DNA from: Timburyella sp030842085
GTDB taxonomy: Bacteria > Bacillota > Clostridia > Oscillospirales > Acutalibacteraceae
Assembly: GCA_030842085.1 (NCBI GenBank)
Contig: JAUUSE010000011.1
Span: 1 to 44,291, forward strand
Direction of reading: 5' to 3'
DNA length: 44,291 bases
The notes under the pieces were generated by a model. It saw only the letters and a program-made list of their open reading frames with translations, was not told the DNA's origin and did not search any database. A program made the position numbers and the translations under genes. Positions 16,572-26,600 of this stretch are shown here, piece by piece. The stretch's first letter is position 1. Each line of letters starts with the position of its first letter.

Positions 16572-17486
16572 ATGGAAAAGCAAAAGCTTATAGAGCTTAT
16601 AAAGCAGGAGAAGAATGAAAAAAATATAAAAATACTTGCGCATACATATCAGTCGCCGGACATTATAGATTTAGCCGACGTAACGGGAGATTCGTATATG
16701 CTGGCAAAAGCGGCGCAGAAGCTCGACTGTGAAACGGTATTGATGTGCGGCGTGCGCTTTATGGCGGAAACCGTTAAAATTTTATCACCGGAGAAGAAAG
16801 TGCTGCTCTCGGCTGAGGGCGCTACATGTCCTATGGCGCTGCAGATAGAACCGCAGCAGGTTGTCGATTTTAAGAAGGAGCATCCTGACTACACTGTCTG
16901 CGCTTACATCAACACCACGGCCGAGTTAAAGGCGGTGTCGGATGTATGTGTGACGTCATCCAGCGCTGTGCGCATAATTGAAAGAATGGACGCTGAAAAT
17001 ATACTGTTTATTCCCGATAAAAATTTGGGGAGATATGTTCAAATGAAGGTGAAGGGCAAAAACTTTGCCTTTTTCGACGGCTGCTGTCCTGTTCATAATT
17101 CCATTACGGCCGCCGACGTGATAAACGAAAAAAGCAAGCATCCCGGCGCACTGTTTGCCGTTCATCCCGAGTGCCGGCCGGAAGTCGCCGAGCTGGCTGA
17201 TTTTGTCGGCTCCACAAGCGCTATAATCGATTATGCGCTTAATACCGACAGCGACGTCATAATCGGCACCGAGCGCGGGGTTGTGGATTATCTTAAAATA
17301 AAGCATCCGTCTCGCAATTTTTATCAGCTGCGCGAGGATTTGCTGGTATGCCGCGACATGAAAATGACGACGCTTGAGGAGGTTTACTCCGCAGTCACCG
17401 GCAGCGGCGCTGTTATAGAGATGGACGAAAGTTTACGGCTTGCCGCTAAGCGTCCGCTCGACAATATGCTCAAATATGGCGGATAA
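16572..17486 (+). CDS. nadA: Quinolinate synthase A
   Basis: NadA condenses iminoaspartate with dihydroxyacetone phosphate to quinolinate using a [4Fe-4S] cluster. The three likely cluster cysteines are Cys59 (LMCGVRFMAE), Cys172 (GCCPVHN) and Cys260 (LLVCRDMKM). ILAHTYQSPDIIDLADVTGDS near residues 21-41 and VHPECRPEV are family landmarks. The start at 16572 (MEKQKLIEL) has GGGG six bases before it; a longer frame from 16524 adds a lysine-rich tail without homology. Length is 304 residues, normal for the family. nadB and nadC follow on the same strand. Confidence 0.96.
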   Translation: MEKQKLIELIKQEKNEKNIKILAHTYQSPDIIDLADVTGDSYMLAKAAQKLDCETVLMCGVRFMAETVKILSPEKKVLLSAEGATCPMALQIEPQQVVDFKKEHPDYTVCAYINTTAELKAVSDVCVTSSSAVRIIERMDAENILFIPDKNLGRYVQMKVKGKNFAFFDGCCPVHNSITAADVINEKSKHPGALFAVHPECRPEVAELADFVGSTSAIIDYALNTDSDVIIGTERGVVDYLKIKHPSRNFYQLREDLLVCRDMKMTTLEEVYSAVTGSGAVIEMDESLRLAAKRPLDNMLKYGG

Positions 17487-17720
17487 GTCTGTTGGCCATT
17501 TTTCGCTTAAGCTAAATACAAACTGCGCCTATAAATCTGAGATTGTGGCGCATAGCGATTTAATAATCTCTAAGCACTGCTGATTTTAGGCGCAAAATTT
17601 TGGTTTTTGCTTTTATTTAGAATTTAATACGCCGTTATTTTCCGCATAAATATATTTTCCGATTTTTTACACATTTGCTGAAAGGAACGGCGGCTTTACA
17701 CCTCCGAGGGGGAAATAAAT

Positions 17721-19166
17721 ATGAAGGACAAATATGATGTAATTATAGCCGGCGGCGGCGTGGCCGGGCTTTATGCCGCCCTTAATCTCGACGACGGCAT
17801 CAACGCGCTGCTTATTGTAAAGCGCGAGCTTACCCTCTGCAACAGCTCGCTTGCGCAGGGGGGCGTGGCCTCGGTGCTGGATATGGTAAACGACAGCTAT
17901 GAGCGGCACATAAACGACACAATGATAGCCGGCGGAAATGAAAACAATATCGACGCTGTACGCACCCTCGTTACGGAGGGGCCGTCGGATGTTATGCGGC
18001 TTTATAATCTCGGCGTGGACTTTGACAAAGACGGCGACAGGCTGCAGATGACGTTGGAGGGCGGGCACTCTCGGCACCGTATTGTGCATCATAAAGACTC
18101 TACCGGAAAAGCGATTGAGGACAAGCTTATTGAAACGGTTAAGCAGAAAAAAAACATCACTATTTTGGAAAACACTCTGCTCTGCTCGCTGCAAAGGGCC
18201 AACAGCGGATTTTTTGCAAACATAATGCTGCCGGATGGATATAAAACTATTTCTGCTTCATATGTAATACTCGCCACCGGCGGCATAGGGCGCGTTTATA
18301 AATACACCACAAACTCCGCCATTGCTACCGGCGACGGCATTTGCATGGCATATGAGCTGGGCGCGCATATCAAGCATCTCGACTACATTCAGTTTCACCC
18401 GACGGCGCTTGCGGCAAACGAGAGAGAGCGCCTGCTCATATCCGAGGCGGTGCGCGGAGAAGGCGCAAAGCTGTTAAACTGTGACGGCAAGCAGTTTATG
18501 GACAGATATGACAGCCGTCTGGAGCTTGCCCCGCGCGACGTTGTATCGCGCTCGATTATATTGGAATCGCGGCGCACCGGCAGTGAAAATTTTTATCTTG
18601 ATATAACGCACAAGGGCGCGGATTTTCTCATTAATCGGTTCCCGATGATATATTCGCGCTGTCTTGAAGAAGGCATAGACATAACAAAGGACTGGATTCC
18701 CGTTTTTCCCTGCCAGCACTATCTTATGGGCGGCATAGACGTAGATTTGTACTCACGCACCAGCATAGACCGGCTGTATGCGGCGGGCGAATGCTCGCAC
18801 ACCGGCGTTCACGGGAAAAATAGGCTGGCGTCAAACTCGCTGCTTGAGGCGCTGGTTTTCGGCCGGCGTGCAGCGCAGGACATAAATTCCCGCAGCGGTA
18901 TGGGAGATGTGTCCGGCAGACCGCTGCCCTTTAAAACCGACGGCGCGCCGCTGCCTACCGGCATGCGTACAACAATCCGGCAGATTATGCAGATGAGCTA
19001 TTTCGTTATACCGGATATAGACAAGGCCGAGCAGGGACTTAAGCAGATTGAAGAAATGTATTCTCGGCTGCACTCTGGTAAGTTTGCGGTGACTACAGAT
19101 TTCATTGAAGCTAAAAGCCTTTGCAGTGTTGCCCGCATTATTCTGCGTGATGTTGTAGCTAAGTAA
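17721..19166 (+). CDS. nadB: L-aspartate oxidase
   Basis: An FAD enzyme that oxidises aspartate to iminoaspartate for NadA; in anaerobes fumarate can replace oxygen as acceptor. The FAD dinucleotide motif VIIAGGGVAGLYAAL starts at residue 7. LAQGGVASV, the GGHSRHRIVHHKDSTG segment, ILATGGIGRVYKYTTN, FHPTAL and AAGECSHTGVHGKNRLASNSLLEALVFG are diagnostic of the succinate dehydrogenase/fumarate reductase flavoprotein family, and the neighbours fix it as NadB. At 481 residues it is shorter than the E. coli enzyme, with a short C-terminal helical domain. A strong GAGGGGGA site precedes the ATG. Confidence 0.95.
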   Translation: MKDKYDVIIAGGGVAGLYAALNLDDGINALLIVKRELTLCNSSLAQGGVASVLDMVNDSYERHINDTMIAGGNENNIDAVRTLVTEGPSDVMRLYNLGVDFDKDGDRLQMTLEGGHSRHRIVHHKDSTGKAIEDKLIETVKQKKNITILENTLLCSLQRANSGFFANIMLPDGYKTISASYVILATGGIGRVYKYTTNSAIATGDGICMAYELGAHIKHLDYIQFHPTALAANERERLLISEAVRGEGAKLLNCDGKQFMDRYDSRLELAPRDVVSRSIILESRRTGSENFYLDITHKGADFLINRFPMIYSRCLEEGIDITKDWIPVFPCQHYLMGGIDVDLYSRTSIDRLYAAGECSHTGVHGKNRLASNSLLEALVFGRRAAQDINSRSGMGDVSGRPLPFKTDGAPLPTGMRTTIRQIMQMSYFVIPDIDKAEQGLKQIEEMYSRLHSGKFAVTTDFIEAKSLCSVARIILRDVVAK

Positions 19167-19356
19167 AGATATGTAACTTTACATTATTAACAATGCTTTC
19201 AAGGCACAATATTAATAAAAAGCAATGCAAATTTTATATACTTATATTAATTCATATGTAGTTTGCGTGCGATATCTCTGCACACTTTCACTTTTAGTTT
19301 TAAATTGTTGAGGTATGGCAAGTAATATAAAGATAAAAAAGAAAGGTTGAATTTTG

Positions 19357-20199
19357 ATGAAGCTTTTGCCATTTTATATTGACGATATAATCGAGAGGGC
19401 GCTGATGGAGGATATAAACTACACCGACGCCGCTACCGACTATCTGCTTGACGACGGTATGCAGTCAAAGGCAGTACTTATATCAAAGGACGATGGCGTT
19501 TTGTGCGGACTTAACTTTGGGCTGCGCGTATTTGAAAAATTAGACAGTCATATAAATATTATAAAGCATAAAAAGGATGGAGACGTCATAAGCAAGGGCG
19601 ATTTAATCGCTGAAATAAGCGGCAGCACGACTACGCTGCTTAAGGGCGAGCGCACGGCGCTGAATATAATGCAGCATATGTCAGGCATAGCGACAAAAAC
19701 GTCGCGGCTTGTAAAGCTTGTTGACGGCACAAAAGCCTCAATATGCGATACCCGCAAGACGCTGCCGGGGCTGCGCGCTCTTCAGAAGTATGCGGTCGTT
19801 ATGGGCGGCGGCAGAAATCACCGCTTTAATCTCAGCGACGCCGCAATGCTTAAGGACAACCACATTGACGCCTACGGCGGTATTATTCCGGCGGTTGAAG
19901 CGCTTCGCAAAAGAGTTGGACATATGATAAAAATAGAGGTGGAAACGCGCAATCTTGACGAGGTGCGTCAGGCTTTAGAGTGCGGCGTCGAGGTCATTAT
20001 GCTTGATAATATGGACTGCGCGACCATGAGCGAAGCGGTAAAGCTTGGCGGCGGCAAAGCGCTGTTTGAGGCCTCTGGCAATGTTACGGAGGATAATATC
20101 CGCGAAGTGGCAAAAAGCGGCGTTGATATTATTTCCGTCGGTGCGCTTACCCATTCTGTTAAGGCGTTTGACATATCCATGCGCATAGCTAAGGACTGA
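19357..20199 (+). CDS. nadC: Nicotinate-nucleotide diphosphorylase (carboxylating)
   Basis: NadC (quinolinate phosphoribosyltransferase) makes nicotinate mononucleotide from quinolinate and PRPP with loss of CO2. DTRKTLPGLRALQKYAV, MGGGRNHRFNLSDAAMLKDNHI and IKIEVETRNLDEVRQAL contain the conserved Arg, Lys and His residues, and EASGNVTEDNI, SVGALTHS ends the barrel. Start at ATG 19357 (GAAAGG upstream); the TTG one codon earlier is less likely. It closes a nadA-nadB-nadC set whose 190-234-base gaps leave room for separate promoters. Confidence 0.96.
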   Translation: MKLLPFYIDDIIERALMEDINYTDAATDYLLDDGMQSKAVLISKDDGVLCGLNFGLRVFEKLDSHINIIKHKKDGDVISKGDLIAEISGSTTTLLKGERTALNIMQHMSGIATKTSRLVKLVDGTKASICDTRKTLPGLRALQKYAVVMGGGRNHRFNLSDAAMLKDNHIDAYGGIIPAVEALRKRVGHMIKIEVETRNLDEVRQALECGVEVIMLDNMDCATMSEAVKLGGGKALFEASGNVTEDNIREVAKSGVDIISVGALTHSVKAFDISMRIAKD

Positions 20200-20464
20200 G
20201 TTTTGGCGCTTTCCGACCGTTTGCGGCCGATTTTATAATCAGCAGCGCAGAAATGTATAAATGCAGTATTCTCCTGCGGTGTTATAGATTTTATATGCAT
20301 TTGGCTATAATTAACTTATTTTACCGTTTTGCAGATATCTAACGGTATAATCTCTCTTGCATAATTTAATTGCTCGCAGACGGCAGTAAAAATACTGATG
20401 TTTATATCTCAACTATAAGTTGGTAATGAAAGCATTTGCGTCAAATTTTAAAACCATACTAATA

Positions 20465-20512
20465 AAAAGCACCATTGCTGTTAAAAATATCAGCAATGGT
20501 GCTTTTTTATTT
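20465..20512 (+). terminator. Terminator of the NAD synthesis genes
   Basis: AAAAGCACCATTGCTG and CAGCAATGGTGCTTTT form a 16-bp stem around a 10-base AT loop with a long T tract. The remainder of the 20200-20637 gap shows no gene. Confidence 0.92.
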
Positions 20513-20637
20513 TGCTTACAAAACTTTTATTCATTAAATTCCATACTTCATTTATAAATAGCAAGCATAAAAAGGCAGATGCTTATTGCCGCTGCCGCAC
20601 GGCCGCGGCAAAAATGTGTTTTTAAAGGACGGATTGC

Positions 20638-23600
20638 ATGGATATAAATTCAAATCTGACATTTAAAAAGCCTTTACCGCTACGCCGCAGGCTTGCAAAG
20701 GGTCTGGCAAATCTCAGACCGCTTTATAAAGCCGCCATTGTAAATGAAAGCGCAGATGTGTCAGAATGGCTGAGAGACAATTATTATCTTTTGGAGCGTG
20801 AGGGCCGAAGCGCACTCAAGTCGCTCAAATTTTCTCCCGCACTGCCGCATAACGATAAAAATATTCCCGAAATATTTCTTTTATGCAAAAAGGCCGTTGG
20901 AGAAGATATCGAAGCTGCAATACGGCATGAAATTGAAAGCTCAAATCGTCCAATAACGACGCAGGAATTACAGTCGCTTCCATTTATGCTCAAGGCGTCG
21001 CTTGTCGACACCGCCTGCATATGTGCAAAAAACAGAGACGAGTACTCCGCTGAAATGATTGGGCTTGCAATAACGGGACTGAGAAATCTGCCGTCAATGG
21101 ACTTTGAGCAGATTATAGAAGATTACAGCCAAATAGAAAAAATTTTCTCCCGTGACCCATCGGGTGCATACACCAGAATGGATGAAAAGACAAGGGCCAT
21201 ATACCGCAGCAAGTGTACAGAGCTTGCGCTGCGCAAAAAATGCGACGAAACCCAGGTGGCTGAGCATATAGTAAAGCTCGCGCAGTCTGCATCTAAAGCG
21301 AGAGAACGCCACATAGGCTTTTATCTGCTGGAAGACGCCTCATATAAGTCGCGGCGCATACGCGGCAATGTATTTTTGACGCTCAGATTTATAATTCCGC
21401 TTATAGTTTCATTGATTATTTCGTGCTTTTCGCATGCTTACTGGCTTATTCCGATAATATACTTCCCCGTCTTTGAAATATGCCGCCCCTTAGTAGATTT
21501 CTTCGCCACTAAGGGGGTAAAGCCGACTTATCTGCCGCGCATGGAGCTTGAAGGATGTATTCCCGCCTCAGCGCCTACGCTTGTTACAATATCTACCCTT
21601 ATTCCCTCACCCGACAAGGCCGGCAGGCTTTATAAAAGACTCGAACAGCTCTACCGCACCAACTGTCAGGGCGAGATAAAATTCTGTGTGCTGTGCGATT
21701 TAAAAGAATACGGCCTGCCCAGCAAGCCGGAGGATTCTGTTGCAATAAGCGCTGTAAGCAGAGTTATAAAATCGCTTAATAATAAATATGGCAATAAATT
21801 TATACTCGTAATACGTCCCCGCGTCGAGGTTAAGACTCAGAAAGCGTTTGCCGGCTATGAGCGCAAACGCGGCGCTATAACCGAGCTTATAAGATACATC
21901 CGCACCGGCGTTTCACACTTTAGAACAATTGAAGGAGACGCCGAATTTCTGCGACGGGTAAAATATATGCTGGCGCTTGATTCCGACACCGAACTGCTTA
22001 TGGACACTGCGTCGGAAATGGTCGCTGCGGCAATGCATCCGCTTAATACTCCCGTCATATCAGATAGCGGCTGTGTAACAGACGGTTACGGAATAATAGC
22101 GCCGAGTGTTGTGACAAGTCTGCAAAGCTCGGCAAGAACTCCTTTTTCCGTCACAATGTCCGGCTCAGGCGGAGTTACCACTTACGATACGGTCTCCGGC
22201 GACATTTATCAGGATTTGTACGGGCAAAGCATATTCTCCGGCAAAGGACTTATCGACACCGAGGCTTACTACCGCTGTCTCGATAAGGCTTTTCCCGACG
22301 AGCGAATACTCAGCCACGACATACTTGAAGGCAGCTATCTCCGCACGGCCTATATTTCGGATATAGAAATGACGGACGAGTGCCCGTCCGGCGTGCTGCC
22401 GTATTTGCAAAGGCTGCACCGCTGGGTAAGGGGCGACTGGCAGAATATTCTCTGGCTGTTTAAAAGAGTACCAAGCAGCAGCGGACGTGCAGTTAATCCC
22501 ATAAACGGGCTTTCAAAGCACATGCTTTTTGATAATCTGCGCCGCTCGGCAACGCCTCCTTTTGCACTGCTGTGTCTTTTGCTCACCTTTTTTGTGCCAT
22601 CGCATGCTACGCTGCTTACCGTCACCGCGCTGCTCTCTGCCGCGGCGCCGGGAATTTTTGCCGCTTTAAGGTCGCTTATCGGTGGCGGAGTACAGATGCT
22701 GTCGCGCAAATACTACTCCCGCGTAATGCCGTCGGCGCTTGAAGCGCTTGCCGGCGCTCTGATTGAAAGCATTATACTCGTACAAACCGCACTCATTTCT
22801 CTAAGCGCGATATGCTCCGCGCTTTACCGGCAGTTTGTTTCGCATCGAAATCTCCTGCAGTGGACTACAGCGGCCGATGCCGAGGGCGGCAGCGGATTTT
22901 TAAGCTCGCTTGTGTTTTCCCTTCCGGCGATTATATTCGGCGTGCTTTTATTCTTCGTAAACGACTCTTTCACGCGGCTTATGGCTTGCTTTGCCATAAT
23001 CAGCCCGCTTATTATATATTTTACATCCATTAAACGGAAGCATGAAGCAGTGCAGATAGACAGCAGCGAGCGCGACACGGTAAAGGCATGGACGGCGTCT
23101 ATGTGGAGATTTTACGACGAACTGGCGTCAGAACAGGATAATTTTCTCCCGCCGGATAATATACAGGAATCTCCTCTCCATGCCGTGGCACACAGGACGT
23201 CGCCCACCAATATAGGGCTTATGCTGCTGTGCACTCTCGCCGCCCGCGATTTTGGCTTTATAGATACCGAGCACATGTGTGTAAGAATAGAAAAAGCGCT
23301 GTGCAGTATTGAAAAGCTCGAAAAATGGAACGGAAACCTACTCAACTGGTACGACACAAAAACGCTTAAACCGCTTAGTCCGAGGTTTGTTTCTACGGTC
23401 GATTCCGGCAACTTTGCCTGCTGCATGTCTGCGCTGAGTGAAGGGCTTAAGGAATATATGTCTGAGTCGTCTAAAATTTCGCAGATAATCGACAGGCTTG
23501 AGAAACTTATAGATGAAACCGACCTTTCTCCGTTTTATAATAAGCGGCGCAAGCTGTTCCATATAGGCTACGATTTAGAAGCAGACAAGCTTTCCGGCTC

Positions 23601-26600
23601 ATACTATGATTTGCTCATGAGCGAGGCGAGAATGACAAGCTATTTTGCCATTGCATCGCGTCAGGTGAGCAAAAAGCACTGGGGATATCTCGGCCGCACG
23701 CTTGCAAAGCAGGGCGGGTACACCGGCCCTGTTTCATGGACGGGTACTATGTTTGAATATTTTATGCCGCAGCTGCTGCTCCCAGCTTACGAGAATTCGC
23801 TGGGCTTTGAGGCGCTGCGCTTCTGCATACACTGTCAGCGCAGCCGCGCGCGGGCAAAGGGAGCGCCGTGGGGGTGCTCTGAAAGCGCCTTTTACGCATT
23901 TGATTCTCACTATAATTATCAGTACAAAGCCCACGGCGTACAGAAGCTCGGCCTTAAGCGCGGGCTTAATCAGGAATATGTCGTCTCTCCATATTCCACT
24001 TTTCTCACACTGCCCACAATACCTCAGGCTTCTATTAAAAATCTGCTGAGGCTTGAAGAAATGGGCATGACGGGAAGATACGGATTTTATGAGGCGGCGG
24101 ATTTCACAAAATCCCGAGCCGGCAGCGGCGGATATTCAATAGTGCGCTGTTATATGGCGCATCACATAGGAATGAGCATTTTAGCTTCCTGCAACGCCCT
24201 CTACGATAATATTATGCAGAAACGGTTTATGAACAGCCGGAATATGCTGGCCGCTAAAGAACTGCTTGAAGAAAAAATTCCTGCCGGCGCGGCTGTATTT
24301 GACGATATAGTGGAACCGGAAGTACCCCAAAAGCCAGGGCGCATGAGCGGTGAAGCCGAAATAATCGATGATATAAATATTGCAGAGCCTAAAATGCACC
24401 TTCTTTCCAACGGACAGTATACGCTTGCCGTAACGGACAGCGGCTGCGGCGTCTCCTTTTCTCAGGGCGCCGACATATACCGCCGCAGCAGCGATATTTT
24501 GCGCCGGCCGCTTGGTCTATTTGCCGTCGTTGAGACTAAAAACGGCGCTTTCTCCATTACCCGTGCGCCGGACTATTTCTCCGACGCCGAATATTCGGCG
24601 CAGTTTGCCGCATCTCATGCCGCGTTTTACGCGTCAAAATACGGCTTAGACGCCGGCATGATGATATGTCTGCACCCGAACATGCCATGCGAAGAGCGCA
24701 AATTTATTGTAAAAAACAGCAGCTCATTTTCACAAAATGCATCGCTGCTGCTGTATTTCGAGCCGTGTCTCTCAACGCCTGAGGACGACTCGGCACACCC
24801 CGCTTTTTCGCGCCTGTTTATTAGATGCAAATATCTAAAAGAGCTCAACATTATCACAATGGAGCGCCGTTCCCGCAAGGGCGAGCCGGTGCTGCACGCC
24901 GCCGCCGGATTTATCGAGAATATTCCCTTTGAACACAGCTTTGACCGCGAGAAGGTTATTAAGCGTCCGTTTGGAGCCGCTTCTCTGATATCTAATAAAC
25001 CCGTTTTAAACGGCGACGGCGGAGTACCCGACCCATGCGTCGCGGCAAGAGTAAAAATGAATATTCCTCCCAAATCGCAAAAGCAGTTCACTTTTGTCAT
25101 AACCTGCGCCGCAACACAGGATGAAGCTATATCGCATCTTATAACCTGCCGGCGGCAGGGAGCGCTTTCTTCTCAAAAAGCGGCCGCCTCGCCGCTGTTT
25201 GACGGAGGCCTGTCCTCGCGCATATGCGCATCTATTCTTCCAAAGCTGTTTTATCCGGTAAAGTCAAAGGGGCAAGCGGATAAATATCCTGTAAATGGGG
25301 GAATATCCACCTTGTGGTCGGCGGGAGTGTCAGGTGATTTTCCCATCATCTTGATAGAGTTAAAAAGCGCCGACGACGTAAGCAAATGGGAGCCGTATAT
25401 AAATCTGCATTCAAAAATGCGGCTGTGCGGAATTAAATTTGACTTATGCATACTCTTCAGCGAGGGCGGAGACTACATGCGCTCGGTCTCATCCGCGCTG
25501 TATGATATGGTGCGGCTCTGCGGCAGTGAGGAACTGCTTGGGCAAAAGGGCGGCATATATTGCCTTGACGCCTTAAAGATAAGCCCCGAAGCAATATCCG
25601 CCATAAAAGCGGCGGCAAGCTACGTTGCGCCGCAAAATATAACAGCCGCAAGGGGAAGCACTGTTAAATATAATCCAATAGAAATTCTGCCCGCCTCAAG
25701 GCCGGCAAAGCCGCTGCCAAGCGGTATAGAAATAGTCGGCGGTGTTTTTAGCGATAGCGATAAGGATAGCTCCTTTACTGTCGCGGCCACGCCGGAGCTC
25801 CCATGGTGTCAGGTGCTTGCTAACGAAAATTTCGGCACGCTGCTCTCCGATATTTCACTCGGTTATACATGGGCAAAAAATTCACGTGAAAACAAGCTTA
25901 CGCCATGGTTTAACGACACCCGCACCGATAACCGAGGCGAAATGCTTATCGCCCGAATAGATGGAAAATATTACGATTTGATATGGGGCTCCCGCGTCAC
26001 CTATACGCGTGACTCTGCGCTTTATGAGGGTAGTATAGGCGGCATAGACTATTCTGTAAAGGTAACTGTGCCAAAGCAGGATATGACAAAGGTGATAGAA
26101 GTCAACTACAGCCGCCCTGAAGGCATTGAAACGGCATATTACACCGAGCCGATACTCGGCGTAAGCGGTACTGCCGTAAAAAGCTTAAGCTTTTCTTTTG
26201 AAGAAGAAGTGCTTAATATACACAACGGCTTTAATACTGCCTCGCCGGGATATATGTGTCTTTCGGCCTTTGGCGGCCCTGTAAATTATGTGTGCGAAAA
26301 AAAAGACTTCCTCTCCGGCAGGTGGGATGTCGGCCAAACTGCTTCACCGTCTAATCCGTGCGGCGCAGTAATAGTAAAGCAAAGCAGCACGCATATCGTA
26401 TTTACCATGTCTTTTTCTGAAACGCCGGGCTATAAATATGATATTTATTTGGCGCCGGAAGAAAAGGCCAAAGACATCACCGACATTAAGATAAACACAA
26501 GCAACAAGCTGCTTAACTGCCTTATAAACACATGGCTGCCGTCGCAGATAGAGCAGTCGAGAATAATGGGACGCACCGCCTTTTACCAGTGCGGCGGAGC

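Noticed and set aside
17667..18194. 175-codon minus-strand frame
   Set aside because: It overlaps the well-supported nadB and contains no recognisable domain.
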